The notes: generated from the letters alone by a model not told the origin. A stretch of DNA of 43,019 bases from Bifidobacterium cuniculi (GCF_000741575.1 NZ_JGYV01000015.1:1-43019), one strand, 5' to 3'. Positions 25,262 to 34,227 are shown, counted from the stretch's first letter. Translations and numbers: made by a program.

Positions 25262-25277
25262 GAGAATCACGATTCTC
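25262..25277. promoter_or_regulatory. Palindrome GAGAATC-ac-GATTCTC upstream of ftsZ
   Basis: Two perfect 7-bp half sites separated by 2 bp lie 71 bp before the ftsZ start in the 154-bp dusB-ftsZ gap. Size and symmetry fit a dimeric repressor site. A TAGAGT at 25310-25315 could be the ftsZ -10 downstream of it. No regulator can be named. Confidence 0.4.
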
Positions 25278-25348
25278 CGGGCAAGGCGAAAATATCGCAT
25301 GGTCTGCGATAGAGTAGTGCGTTAGAACGTGACTGACAGGAGACAAAG

Positions 25349-26590
25349 GTGAGCGAGATCGCCCAGGCGGACAACTTCAATGACAAGACCAACATCAAGG
25401 TCGTCGGCGTCGGTGGCGCCGGCGGCAACGCGGTCAACCGCATGATCGCGGAGGGCCTGCAGAATGTCGAGTTCGTTGCCATCAACACGGACGCCAAGGA
25501 TCTCATGCGTTCCAATGCGGACGTGAAGATCTCGCTGTCCGACGCCTCCAGCCGTGGCCTGGGCGCCGGCGCCGACCCGGAGAAGGGTTCGAAAGCCGCG
25601 CAGGACCACCAGTCCGACATCGAGGAGGCCGTCAAGGGCGCCGACATGGTCTTCGTGACTGCCGGCGAGGGCGGCGGCACCGGCACCGGTGCCAGCCCGC
25701 TGGTCGCGCGTGCCGCCCGCCAGCAGGGTGCGCTCACCATCGCCGTCGTCACCCGCCCGTTCTCCTTCGAGGGGCCGCAGCGTGCGGCCTCCGCCGCGCT
25801 GGGCATCGACAACCTGCGCAAGGAAGTCGACGCGCTCATCGTCATCCCCAACGACCGCCTGCTTGAGCTCGCCGACCGCTCCATCGGCATCGTGGACGCC
25901 TTCAAGACCGCGGACACCGCGCTGCTCGCCGGCGTGCAGGGCATCACCGACCTCATCACCATGAACTCCTACATCCACGTCGACTTCTCCGACGTGACCT
26001 CCATCCTGCGCGACTCGGGCACCGCCATGTTCGGCATAGGTTCAGCCCGTGGCGAAGACCGCGCCACCCAGGCCGCGGAGATCGCCATCAGCTCGCCGCT
26101 GCTGGAGGAGAGCATCGACGGCGCCAACGGCGTGCTCATCAACATCGCCGCCGCCAACGACCTCAAGCTGCAGGAAGCCTACGCCGCGACCGAGCTGGTC
26201 CGCCGCTCCGCACACCCCGAGGCACAGATCATCTGGGGCCTGGCCCTGGACGACGCGTACGGCGACGAGATCCGCGTGACCGTCATCGCCGCGGGCTTCG
26301 ATGCGAAGTCCGAGAAGACCGCGCGCAGTGCCGCGCAGGCGGCCCTGCCGGACCATCGCGAGGAGCCTGCCAAGCCCGTGGCTGACCATGCCGCCGGCCT
26401 GCCGGCTATGATGACCTCGCCGGCGCCGAACGCCACGCCGATCTTCCAGCAGTCCACCCAGCCGGAACAGCTGATTCAGCCGGTGGTCCCGCAGACCCCG
26501 CAGACCCCGGTCTTCGACCCGTCCGCCCCGGCGGACCCCTATGCCGCAGGAGATCCCAACGACCTGGATCTGCCCGATTTCCTGCACTGA
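25349..26590 (+). CDS. ftsZ: Cell division protein FtsZ
   Basis: FtsZ is the tubulin-like GTPase that forms the Z ring. The 413 residues show the nucleotide-binding VVGVGGAGGNAVNRM (about 18-32), the tubulin signature GEGGGTGTGAS (about 106-116), the N/D-rich NDRLLE segment, and the catalytic T7 loop DFSDVTSIL. A Pro/Ala/Gln-rich linker follows from about residue 330. The C-terminal peptide DLDLPDFLH is the docking tail for SepF and other partners. GTG 25349 has AGGAG at 7 nt. sepF begins 36 bp downstream, and its product binds the C-terminal peptide. There is no yggS/ylmE gene between ftsZ and sepF here. Confidence 0.97.
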   Translation: MSEIAQADNFNDKTNIKVVGVGGAGGNAVNRMIAEGLQNVEFVAINTDAKDLMRSNADVKISLSDASSRGLGAGADPEKGSKAAQDHQSDIEEAVKGADMVFVTAGEGGGTGTGASPLVARAARQQGALTIAVVTRPFSFEGPQRAASAALGIDNLRKEVDALIVIPNDRLLELADRSIGIVDAFKTADTALLAGVQGITDLITMNSYIHVDFSDVTSILRDSGTAMFGIGSARGEDRATQAAEIAISSPLLEESIDGANGVLINIAAANDLKLQEAYAATELVRRSAHPEAQIIWGLALDDAYGDEIRVTVIAAGFDAKSEKTARSAAQAALPDHREEPAKPVADHAAGLPAMMTSPAPNATPIFQQSTQPEQLIQPVVPQTPQTPVFDPSAPADPYAAGDPNDLDLPDFLH

Positions 26591-26625
26591 CCACGAGGTA
26601 ACGAGAGCAGAGAAAGGAACCCAAG

Positions 26626-27105
26626 ATGCCGTCCGGGTTTATGAAGCGCACGATGTCGTACCTCGGCATGTCCGACGTGGTCGACGATGACGAGGAGTTC
26701 GAGGAGGACGAGGAGGTGGAGTCCGCTTCGTCCTTCGATTCCGACCGGTCGGTCACGCCGATGCCCACCGCCCAGGCGTCCGCCTCTACGTCGGCGCCTG
26801 CGCGCAGCAAGTCGGTCAATGCGTTCCAGGACCGGGTCAGCCGGATCACGACCATCCAGCCGCGTACCTACGAGGAGGCGCAGAAGGTCGGCCGTGCATT
26901 GCGCGACGGCATCCCCGTCGTCCTCAACCTGACCGGCGTGCCCGAGGCCGTCGCCTACCGCATCGTCGATTTCTCCTCCGGCGTGGTCTTCGGCATCTCC
27001 GGTTCCATCGAACGGGTGACGCCGCGCGTCTTCCTGCTCAGCCCGGCCCGCGTCGACATCGTCGCCGAGGAGGGTGACCAGGCTCGCGACCTGTTCGCCG
27101 AATAA
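26626..27105 (+). CDS. sepF: Cell division protein SepF
   Basis: SepF anchors FtsZ to the membrane; in actinobacteria, which lack FtsA, it is the main Z-ring tether. The 159 residues begin with the amphipathic membrane-binding helix region (GFMKRTMSYLGM), then an acidic Ser/Thr-rich linker (residues 15-70). The conserved core follows: ITTIQPRTYEEAQKVGRAL, VVLNLTGVPEAVAYRIVDF, GSIERVTPRVFLLSP. ATG 26626 follows GAAAGGAACCC. It is probably co-transcribed with ftsZ and ends in an intrinsic terminator. Confidence 0.95.
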   Translation: MPSGFMKRTMSYLGMSDVVDDDEEFEEDEEVESASSFDSDRSVTPMPTAQASASTSAPARSKSVNAFQDRVSRITTIQPRTYEEAQKVGRALRDGIPVVLNLTGVPEAVAYRIVDFSSGVVFGISGSIERVTPRVFLLSPARVDIVAEEGDQARDLFAE

Positions 27106-27106
27106 T

Positions 27107-27130
27107 ATACGGTTCGCCGTATTTTTTCTC
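27107..27130 (+). terminator. Intrinsic terminator of ftsZ-sepF
   Basis: ATACGG-TTCG-CCGTAT forms a 6-bp stem with a stable TTCG tetraloop right after the sepF stop codon, followed by TTTTTCTC. Confidence 0.8.
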
Positions 27131-27160
27131 TCACGTCGAAGCATGTTCCCCGTCTGCCTG

Positions 27161-27166
27161 TAGGGT
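27161..27166 (+). promoter_or_regulatory. -10-like box TAGGGT, leaderless start of yggT
   Basis: TAGGGT is followed by 7 nt (GGGGAGC) and ATG 27174. The GGGGAG would be too close to the start to act as a ribosome binding site. Confidence 0.5.
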
Positions 27167-27173
27167 GGGGAGC

Positions 27174-27464
27174 ATGCTTTCCTTATTGGTCTCGATTGTT
27201 TTCCATATTATCGACTGGCTGATCGAAGCGTATCTGGTGGTCCTGTTCTGCAGGATGATTCTCGACTGGGTATTCGCGCTGGTGCCAAGGTGGCGTCCCC
27301 GCGGCGTTGTGGCGACGCTCGTCAACGTGGCATACCAGCTGACGGAACCGCCCCTGCGGTGGTTGCGCCGGTACATCAGGCCAGTGCCATTGGGAAGGGT
27401 GTATTTCGATGTGAGTTTCCTGGTGCTCTATTTCCTGCTGATCGTGCTGCGCGTACTGATTTGA
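27174..27464 (+). CDS. YggT family membrane protein
   Basis: This 96-residue protein has two hydrophobic segments (about 1-32 and 72-96) linked by a basic loop containing the family motifs WVFALVPRWRPRG and LTEPPLRWLRRYIRP. YggT proteins occur next to sepF and divIVA in Gram-positive division clusters. Their role is uncertain, with proposals for osmotic or division functions. ATG 27174 is chosen because of the TAGGGT box 7 nt upstream and because the preceding in-frame GTG at 27165 would overlap that box. It stands between the sepF terminator and the divIVA promoter and so may be a single-gene transcript. Confidence 0.85.
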   Translation: MLSLLVSIVFHIIDWLIEAYLVVLFCRMILDWVFALVPRWRPRGVVATLVNVAYQLTEPPLRWLRRYIRPVPLGRVYFDVSFLVLYFLLIVLRVLI

Positions 27465-27503
27465 CGGAAGATCGCGCGGACATGCGGGAATGCGCATGTT
27501 TCG

Positions 27504-27512
27504 TGCTAGCAT
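27504..27512 (+). promoter_or_regulatory. Extended -10 promoter (TGCTAGCAT) of divIVA
   Basis: TG-C-TAGCAT is an extended -10 element. The resulting leader is about 48 nt and contains GAGGTG as ribosome binding site before ATG 27567. Confidence 0.5.
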
Positions 27513-27566
27513 CGGAACATAAGTCCAACTAAGCCGGGCGGAAGCCCAAAGCGAGGTGCAAGTTAT

Positions 27567-29114
27567 ATGGCTCTTTTGACGCCCAAAGATATTAGGGAGC
27601 ACACCTTCCAGACCGTGCGCTTCAAGGAAGGGTACGATGTCGACGAGGTCGACGATTTCCTTGACCAAGTCACCGAGACCGTCGAGGCGTTGGGCAAGCA
27701 GGCCGTGTCCGGCGGCCAGTCCACCCAGGCGCTCGGCCCCGATGTAGCTGCCCTCAATTCCAAGATCTCCGAGCTGACCGCGCAGGTGCAGTCGCTCGAG
27801 ACGCAGAACCAGCAGCTCAAGGCCGCCGCCAACCAGGGCCAGAGCGAGCAGGCGCAGGCGCAGATCGCCCAGGCCAACCAGGCCGTGCAGGTCGCCCAGG
27901 CGCACCTCAAGGAGACCGAGGACACCAACCATGCGCTCGCACAGCAGAACGAGCAGCTCAAGGCGCAGGTCGAGCGCCTGTCCGCACAGGTCGACCAGCT
28001 CACCGCACAGGCCGCCAAGGACTCCGACCAGCCGGACCTCGCCAAGCAGCTCGAGGACGTCACCCGCCAGCGCGACCAGTTCCGTGCCGACAGTGAGAAC
28101 CTGCGCCACGAGCTGTCCACTGCGCACGAGCAGACGGTCCGCGCCCAGCAGCAGGAGGCCCAGATCAGGGACCTCACCAAGCAGCTCGAGGAATCCAAGC
28201 AGCGCGAGGAGCAGCTGCGCGACCAGGTCGCCAAGGTCGAGCCGAACACCGAGACCGGCTCCCTGCAGAAGATCAAGAGCGCCGCAGCCACCGCCAACAC
28301 CGAGCCGGAGCGCGCCACCGCCATGCTGACCCTCGCCATGCAGCTGCATGACCAGTACGTCGACAAGGGCAAGGCCAAGGCCAAGGAGATCACCGAGCAG
28401 AGCCAGCGCAAGTACGAGGAGCTCATCGGCCAGGCCAACGACTACTCCGACCGCACCCGCACCGAGGCGGACGACTACGCCGCACGCACCCGCGACGACG
28501 CGGACGCCTACAGCAAGCACACCCGCCAGGATGCCGACAACTACTCCACGAGCGTGCACGAGCAGGCCGACGCCTACTCGGAGAAGATCCGCCAGGAGGC
28601 GGATGCCTACTCCGAGAAGACCCGCGACGACGCCGACAACTACATGCAGAACAAGCACAGCGAGGCGGACCAGTACGTGGCGGACAAGACCGCAGAGGCC
28701 AACAGCTACGCGGAGACCAAGACGAACGAGGCCAACACCTACGCCGACTCCAAGGCACACGAGGCCGACGAGTACGCCCAGCAGAAGCAGGACGAGGGCA
28801 ACACCTACGCCCAGCAGAAGAAGACCGAGGCCGACCAGTACGTCATGGACCGCCACGGCGAGATCGACGAGTACGAAGCCCAGGTGCAGCAGCGCGCCCA
28901 GGACTACGACCAGAAGACCCGCGCTGCCGCCGACGACTACGCGCAGCAGGTGCGCACCAACCTGGAGACGCAGTCCAAGGTGATCGAGGGCAACATCCAG
29001 GGCCTCAAGCAGTTCGAGACCGAATACCGTGCACGCCTCACCGAGTTCCTCACCCAGCTGCAGGCACAGGTGTCCGACACGAACAACTACAGCAAGATGG
29101 ACCCCAACAACTGA
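27567..29114 (+). CDS. DivIVA/Wag31-type polar scaffold with a 16-unit 11-residue repeat
   Basis: This is the canonical DivIVA homologue (Wag31 in mycobacteria), a membrane-curvature-sensing coiled coil that organises polar growth and septum placement. The N-terminal domain is clear: LLTPKDIREHTFQTVRFKEG followed by YDVDEVDDFLDQV. Residues 60-240 are a Gln/Glu/Leu heptad coiled coil. From residue 290 to 458 there are 16 consecutive 11-residue units, each with a tetrad of the form ADxY (ANDY, ADDY, ADAY and so on) and a basic/acidic remainder such as SEKTRDD. At 515 residues it is longer than Wag31 (about 260). A hendecad repeat suggests a right-handed coiled coil. lspA starts 9 bp downstream. 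Confidence 0.92.
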   Translation: MALLTPKDIREHTFQTVRFKEGYDVDEVDDFLDQVTETVEALGKQAVSGGQSTQALGPDVAALNSKISELTAQVQSLETQNQQLKAAANQGQSEQAQAQIAQANQAVQVAQAHLKETEDTNHALAQQNEQLKAQVERLSAQVDQLTAQAAKDSDQPDLAKQLEDVTRQRDQFRADSENLRHELSTAHEQTVRAQQQEAQIRDLTKQLEESKQREEQLRDQVAKVEPNTETGSLQKIKSAAATANTEPERATAMLTLAMQLHDQYVDKGKAKAKEITEQSQRKYEELIGQANDYSDRTRTEADDYAARTRDDADAYSKHTRQDADNYSTSVHEQADAYSEKIRQEADAYSEKTRDDADNYMQNKHSEADQYVADKTAEANSYAETKTNEANTYADSKAHEADEYAQQKQDEGNTYAQQKKTEADQYVMDRHGEIDEYEAQVQQRAQDYDQKTRAAADDYAQQVRTNLETQSKVIEGNIQGLKQFETEYRARLTEFLTQLQAQVSDTNNYSKMDPNN

Positions 29115-29122
29115 GCATCGCC

Positions 29123-29680
29123 GTGAACCAGTTGGATTCCAAGGCAGGACGGCCACGTACTCGCGTGGCCGTCTTTGCATGTATCGTCATCGCCGCGTTG
29201 GCGCTCGACCAGCTCACCAAGTGGATGGCCGAGACCTACCTGCCCGCCCGCGGCTCCCTCACGGTCATCCCGGGGGTGCTGTCCCTCACGCTCGTGCACA
29301 ATCCCGGTGCCTCCCTGGGGCTGGGCTCGAACATGACCTGGCTCATCTCCCTGCTGGCATGCGTGGCATGCGTGGTGCTGCTTGCCCTTGCATGGCGCAC
29401 GACCTCCATGGCCTGGACCGTGTGTCTTGCACTGGCCTTCACCGGTGCACTCGGCAACCTCATCGACCGTGTCGTCCATGCCGACGGGTTCCTCAACGGC
29501 AAGGTCGTCGATTTCCTCGACTATGGATGGTCCGTGGGCAACGTGGCGGACGTGTATCTCATGGTGGCCGCCGTCGGCATCATCGTGCTGGTGCTGTGCA
29601 ACGTGCCGTTCCGCGCACGCCCGGACGAGCCGGGGCCAGGGGACACGACCGACGCGACGACGGGGAGAAGGACCGCATGA
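29123..29680 (+). CDS. lspA: Lipoprotein signal peptidase (signal peptidase II)
   Basis: LspA is the membrane aspartyl protease that removes signal peptides from lipid-modified prolipoproteins, such as the ThiY-like protein of this window. The 185 residues give four transmembrane helices. The family motifs are LDQLTKW, VHNPGASLGLG, GALGNLIDRV, VVDFLDYG with catalytic Asp130, and NVAD with catalytic Asp143. The stretch before the second aspartate reads WSVGNVADV rather than the common FNVADS. The GTG start at 29123 follows the divIVA stop by 8 nt and lacks an obvious ribosome binding site, suggesting coupling. The 3' end overlaps the next start as ATGA. Confidence 0.93.
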   Translation: MNQLDSKAGRPRTRVAVFACIVIAALALDQLTKWMAETYLPARGSLTVIPGVLSLTLVHNPGASLGLGSNMTWLISLLACVACVVLLALAWRTTSMAWTVCLALAFTGALGNLIDRVVHADGFLNGKVVDFLDYGWSVGNVADVYLMVAAVGIIVLVLCNVPFRARPDEPGPGDTTDATTGRRTA

Positions 29681-30612
29681 GCAAGTTGGTACCTGCACCC
29701 GACGGACTGGTGGGACGCCGCTTCGACGTGGCCCTGGCGAAGATGATGGGCATCTCGCGGGCCAAGGCCGCCGACCTCATCGAAAGCGACCAGGTGCGGG
29801 TCATCGGCCGGGACCTGGGCAAGTCGGGCATCCTGGGGGAGCACGACACCATCGAGCTTGACCTGCACCGCGACGAACCTGCCCCGGAGCCCATCGCCAC
29901 CGACATGGCCATCGCCTACGAGGACGACGACCTGGTGATCGTGGACAAGCCGGTCGGCGTCGCGGCGCATGCATCCGTCGGCTGGACCGGGCCCACCGTG
30001 CTCGGCTCGCTGCTGGACCGGGGCGTGCACATCACCTCCTACGGCGCCCCGGGGCGGCAGGGCATCGTCTCCCGGCTCGACGTGGGCACCTCCGGCCTCA
30101 TGCTGGTGTGCAAGTCGGAACTCGCATACAAGGAGATGCGCCGCCAGTTCTCCGAGCACGAGGTCATCAAGACCTACCATGCGATGGTCCAGGGCAACCT
30201 CAGGCAGGACCGTGCCACCATCGACGCGCCGATCGGCCGTGCCAAGGTCTCCGACTTCCGGTTCACGGTGACGCCGGCCGGCAAGGAGGCCATCACCCAC
30301 TGGGACGTCCTCGAGCGCTTCGGGGAAGCCACCCTGGCCCGCATCAACCTCGAGACGGGCCGGACCCACCAGATTCGCGTGCATTTCTCCTCGATCGGAC
30401 ACCCCCTGGTCGGCGACCCCATGTACGGCGCCAACCCGAGGCTCGCCGAGGAGCTGGGGCTCACGCGGCAATGGCTGCACGCCATGGAGCTCGAGTTCCG
30501 CCACCCGCGCACCCACCTGACCACCGTGGTCACCTCGCGGTACCCCACGGACCTGCGCCATGCCCTTGACCTGATGCACCAGCGCAAGGCGCAGGGCACG
30601 CAGGGACAGTGA
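29677..30612 (+). CDS. RluA-family pseudouridine synthase (RluD-like)
   Basis: This enzyme isomerises uridines to pseudouridine in rRNA, most likely 23S rRNA. An N-terminal S4 RNA-binding domain (RRFDVALAKMMGISRAKAADLI) precedes the catalytic domain (about 85-300). The catalytic Asp lies in SRLDVGTSGLML, where most relatives have HRLD. Other motifs are YEDDDLVIVDKPVGVAAH, GRTHQIRVHFSSIGHPLVGD and WLHAMELEFRHP. The 311-residue length fits RluD. ATG 29677 overlaps the lspA stop as ATGA, so translation is coupled. This lspA-rluD pairing is widespread in bacteria. The exact target site is inferred. Confidence 0.9.
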   Translation: MSKLVPAPDGLVGRRFDVALAKMMGISRAKAADLIESDQVRVIGRDLGKSGILGEHDTIELDLHRDEPAPEPIATDMAIAYEDDDLVIVDKPVGVAAHASVGWTGPTVLGSLLDRGVHITSYGAPGRQGIVSRLDVGTSGLMLVCKSELAYKEMRRQFSEHEVIKTYHAMVQGNLRQDRATIDAPIGRAKVSDFRFTVTPAGKEAITHWDVLERFGEATLARINLETGRTHQIRVHFSSIGHPLVGDPMYGANPRLAEELGLTRQWLHAMELEFRHPRTHLTTVVTSRYPTDLRHALDLMHQRKAQGTQGQ

Positions 30613-30647
30613 CCTTCGACACTTTGCGGACCGTCACGCGATTTCGG

Positions 30648-30653
30648 TAGATT
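30648..30653 (+). promoter_or_regulatory. -10-like box TAGATT, leaderless start of dnaE
   Basis: TAGATT is followed by 7 nt (GGAGGGC) and ATG 30661. A TTGCGG at 30624-30629 with 18 bp spacing could serve as -35. The GGAGGG would be only 1 nt from the ATG, too close for normal ribosome binding. Confidence 0.55.
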
Positions 30654-30660
30654 GGAGGGC

Positions 30661-33600
30661 ATGACCCTCACCGCTGACTTCGTGCAATTGCACAACCACA
30701 CGCATTACTCCCTGCTCGACGGAGCCTCCAAGATCCCCGACCTGGTCAAGCGCGCCAAGGAGCTCGACATGTTCGCGGTCGGCATCACGGACCACGGCAA
30801 CATGCACGGCGCCTACGAGATGTACAGCACGGCGGTCGCCCAGGGCGTCAAGCCCATCATCGGCATCGAGGCGTACGTGACGCCGGAGACCGCGCGCACG
30901 GACAAGTCGCGCGTGCACTGGGGCAACGAGTCGCAGAAATCCGACGACGTCTCCGGCGGCGGATGGATCACGCACCTCACCCTGTGGGCGGAGAACGACG
31001 AGGGACTGGTCAACCTGACGAAGGCGTCCTCCGTGGCCAACCTCGAGGGACGCGTGGCGCGCTATCCGCGCATGGACAAGGACGTGCTCTCCACCTACAG
31101 CAAGGGCGTGATCTGCGGGTCCGGGTGTCCCTCGGGCATCATCCAGACCCGCCTGCGCCTGGGACAGTTCGACGAGGCGCTGCGCGCCGCCGGCGAACTG
31201 CAGGACATCTACGGGCGTGACAACTTCTTCATCGAGCTCATGGACCACAACCTGCAGATCGAGCGGCGCGTGACCAAGGAGCTCCTGGAGATCGCGCACA
31301 AGCTCAATGCGCCGCTGCTGGCCACGAACGACTCCCACTACGTCTACGAGAAAGACGCCGCCACGCAGGATGCCATGCTGTGCATCAACTCGGGCACCAA
31401 GCTGAGCGACCCGGACCGCTTCCGCTTCGACGGCGAGGGATACTACCTCAAGAGCGCCGAGGAGATGCGCGAACTGTTCCGCGAGTTCCCCGACGCGTGC
31501 GACAACACCGTCGAGATCGCACAGCGTTGCAACGTGATCTTCGACGACCACGAGGACGGCGCCTTCATGCCGAAGTTCCCCTGCCCGGAGGGCTGGGACG
31601 AGACCTCGCTCTTCCTCAAGCAGGTCGAGGAGGGACTGGAGAAGCGCTACGAGGGCAACGTGCCCCTGCACGTGCTCCAGCAGGCCGACTACGAGTGCGG
31701 CGTGATCTGCCAGATGCAGTTCCCCGGATATTTCCTGGTGGTCGCCGACTACATCCAGTGGGCGAAGGACCACGGCATCATGGTGGGGCCGGGACGAGGC
31801 TCGGCGGCAGGATCCATGGTGGCGTACGCCATGGGCATCACCGAACTCGACCCGCTCGAGCACGGCCTGATCTTCGAGCGCTTCCTCAACCCCGAACGCG
31901 TGAGCCTGCCCGATATCGACGTCGATTTCGACCCCGAGGGGCGCCTCGAGGTGATCGACTACTGCCGGGAGAAATACGGCCATGACAAGGTCGCCCAGTG
32001 CGTGATCTACGGCACCATCAAGACCAAGCAGGCCCTCAAGGACTCCGCGCGCATCATGGGCTACGACTTCTCCATGGGCGAGCAGGTGACCAAGGCGCTG
32101 CCCCCGGCACAGACCGGCGGCAAGGACATCCCCCTGCACGACATCTTCGACGAGCATTCCAAGCGGTATGCGGAGGCCCGCGAATACCGCGAACTGTGCG
32201 AGACCAACCACGACGCCAGGGAAATCACCGACAAGGCGATGGGCCTCGAGGGCCTGATCCGCCAGACGGGCGTGCACGCCTGCGCCACGATCATGGGTTC
32301 CGCGCCCATCACCGACACCTCGCCGCTGCTGGAACGCACCGACGGCACCATCACCACGACCTACGAATACCACACCTGCGAAACGCTCGGCCTGGTCAAG
32401 ATGGACTTCCTGGGCCTGTCCAACCTCACGGTGATCGGGGACACCCTCAAGAACATCGAGGCCAACGGCAAGCCGGCCATCGACTACACGAAGATCCCCC
32501 TCGACGACAAGGAGACCTACGAGCTGCTGTCGCGCGGCGACACCCTGGGCGTCTTCCAGCTCGATTCCGACGGCATGCGCGCCCTGCTCAAGAGCCTCAA
32601 GCCGGACAACTTCAACGACATCTCCGCACTCATCGCCCTCTACCGTCCGGGCCCCATGGATATGGACTCGCACAACAACTACGCCAAGCGCAAGAACGGG
32701 CTGCAGAAGATCACCCCCATCCACCCGGAGGTGGCCGAACCCCTCAAGGAGGTGCTCGACGAGACCTACGGCCTCATCGTCTACCAGGAGCAGGTCCAGT
32801 CCGCGGCGCGCATCCTCGCGGGCTACTCCCTGGGCAAGGCCGACGTGCTGCGCCGTGCCATGGGCAAGAAGAAGCCCGAGGTGCTGGCCAAGGAGAAGAT
32901 CCCCTTCTTCGCAGGCATGAAGGCGCACGGCTACTCCGAGGAGGCCGCGCAGGCGGTGTGGGACATTCTCGTGCCCTTCTCGGGATACGCCTTCAACAAG
33001 GCGCATTCCGCCGCCTACGGCCTGATTTCCTACTGGACCGCCTATCTCAAGGCCCACTACCCGGTCGAGTTCATGGCCGCCCTGCTCCAGGGCGCGGCGA
33101 CCAACAAGAACAAGACGGCACTCTACCTGGGCGAGGCGCGCCGCATGGGCATCAAGGTGCTCTCCCCGGACGTCAACGAGTCGGTGTATGCCTACTCCGC
33201 CGTCGGCGACGTCGTGCGCTTCGGCCTGGGCGCCATCCGCAACGTGGGCGAGAACGCCGTCAAGGACATCATCGAGGAGCGTCGCGGCAAGCGTGGCAAG
33301 TACGTGAACTTCATGGACTTCGTGCGCCGCGTGCCCATCAGCGCCCTGAACCGGCGCCTGGTGGAATCGCTCATCAAGGCCGGCGCCTTCGACTCGATCG
33401 ACCCCAACCGGCGTGCCCTGTTCACCATCCACGAGGCGGCCATCGAATCCGTAGTGGACATCAAGCGCAAGCAGGCAAGCGGGCAGTTCGACCTCTTCGC
33501 CGGCTTCGACGACGACCCCCAGGAGGATGGCGCCGGCATGGGCGACGCCCAGATCACCGTGCCGACCGACGCGGAAGAGTGGGACAAGAAGACGAAGCTC

Positions 33601-34227
33601 AACTTCGAACGCGAGATGCTGGGCCTGTACGTCTCCGACCACCCCCTGAGCGGCATGCAGTCGGTACTCGCCAACCTGCGCGAGATGTCCATCGCCAAAC
33701 TCGTCAACCAGGCCTCGGAGCTCCCGGAACGCACCCAGGTGACCATCGCGGGCCTGATCACGAACGTGGATCGGCGCATGTCCAAGAAGGGCAACCCCTG
33801 GGCGATCGTCACCGTCGAGGACATGGAGAGCTCCATCCAGTGCATGCTCTTCGGCAAGGTGTACGAGGCGGCCGCAGCCGACCTCGCGCTCGATACGGTG
33901 GTGCAGGTGCGCGGGTCGGTGGAGCAGCGCGATGAGACGGTGAGCATGCGTGCCACCGAGCTCGCGGTGCCGTCCCTCGACGCGGAGGACGAGCGGCCCG
34001 TGACGCTCGGCCTGCCCCTGCACATGCTGCAGCGTGACCGCCTGGAGCAGCTCGGCACGGTCCTGGCGAACCATCCCGGCTACTGCGAGGTGCGGCTGGC
34101 CGTGTTCGACGACCAGGGCAACGCCCGTGTCCTGACCATGGGCGACCGCTTCCGCGTCAAGCGCGACACGAGCCTCTTTGCGGACATCAAGATCATCTTC
34201 GGGCCAGGTGCGCTGTTGGAGAACTGA
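30661..34227 (+). CDS. dnaE: DNA polymerase III alpha subunit
   Basis: DnaE is the replicative polymerase subunit. The 1188-residue length is typical of actinobacterial DnaE1. The N-terminal PHP domain has its metal-binding histidines (LHNHTHYSLLDGA, GITDHGNMHG, NDSHYVYEKD), so intrinsic proofreading is plausible. The palm is recognised by GPGRGSAAGSMVAYAMG and the catalytic aspartates in LPDIDVDFDPEGR. The fingers contain YRPGPMDMDSHNNYAKRK and GKADVLRRAMGKKKPE. The C-terminal OB fold is at VTIAGLITNVDRRMSKKG. ATG 30661 is preferred over the in-frame ATG 30652, which lies inside the -10 box. It is transcribed from its own promoter between rluD and the his cluster. Confidence 0.97.
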   Translation: MTLTADFVQLHNHTHYSLLDGASKIPDLVKRAKELDMFAVGITDHGNMHGAYEMYSTAVAQGVKPIIGIEAYVTPETARTDKSRVHWGNESQKSDDVSGGGWITHLTLWAENDEGLVNLTKASSVANLEGRVARYPRMDKDVLSTYSKGVICGSGCPSGIIQTRLRLGQFDEALRAAGELQDIYGRDNFFIELMDHNLQIERRVTKELLEIAHKLNAPLLATNDSHYVYEKDAATQDAMLCINSGTKLSDPDRFRFDGEGYYLKSAEEMRELFREFPDACDNTVEIAQRCNVIFDDHEDGAFMPKFPCPEGWDETSLFLKQVEEGLEKRYEGNVPLHVLQQADYECGVICQMQFPGYFLVVADYIQWAKDHGIMVGPGRGSAAGSMVAYAMGITELDPLEHGLIFERFLNPERVSLPDIDVDFDPEGRLEVIDYCREKYGHDKVAQCVIYGTIKTKQALKDSARIMGYDFSMGEQVTKALPPAQTGGKDIPLHDIFDEHSKRYAEAREYRELCETNHDAREITDKAMGLEGLIRQTGVHACATIMGSAPITDTSPLLERTDGTITTTYEYHTCETLGLVKMDFLGLSNLTVIGDTLKNIEANGKPAIDYTKIPLDDKETYELLSRGDTLGVFQLDSDGMRALLKSLKPDNFNDISALIALYRPGPMDMDSHNNYAKRKNGLQKITPIHPEVAEPLKEVLDETYGLIVYQEQVQSAARILAGYSLGKADVLRRAMGKKKPEVLAKEKIPFFAGMKAHGYSEEAAQAVWDILVPFSGYAFNKAHSAAYGLISYWTAYLKAHYPVEFMAALLQGAATNKNKTALYLGEARRMGIKVLSPDVNESVYAYSAVGDVVRFGLGAIRNVGENAVKDIIEERRGKRGKYVNFMDFVRRVPISALNRRLVESLIKAGAFDSIDPNRRALFTIHEAAIESVVDIKRKQASGQFDLFAGFDDDPQEDGAGMGDAQITVPTDAEEWDKKTKLNFEREMLGLYVSDHPLSGMQSVLANLREMSIAKLVNQASELPERTQVTIAGLITNVDRRMSKKGNPWAIVTVEDMESSIQCMLFGKVYEAAAADLALDTVVQVRGSVEQRDETVSMRATELAVPSLDAEDERPVTLGLPLHMLQRDRLEQLGTVLANHPGYCEVRLAVFDDQGNARVLTMGDRFRVKRDTSLFADIKIIFGPGALLEN

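Noticed and set aside
27567..29114. The 11-residue repeats in DivIVA as a nucleotide repeat or CRISPR-like array
   Set aside because: The repetition is at the protein level with varied codons and continuous reading frame; there are no spacers or identical DNA repeats.
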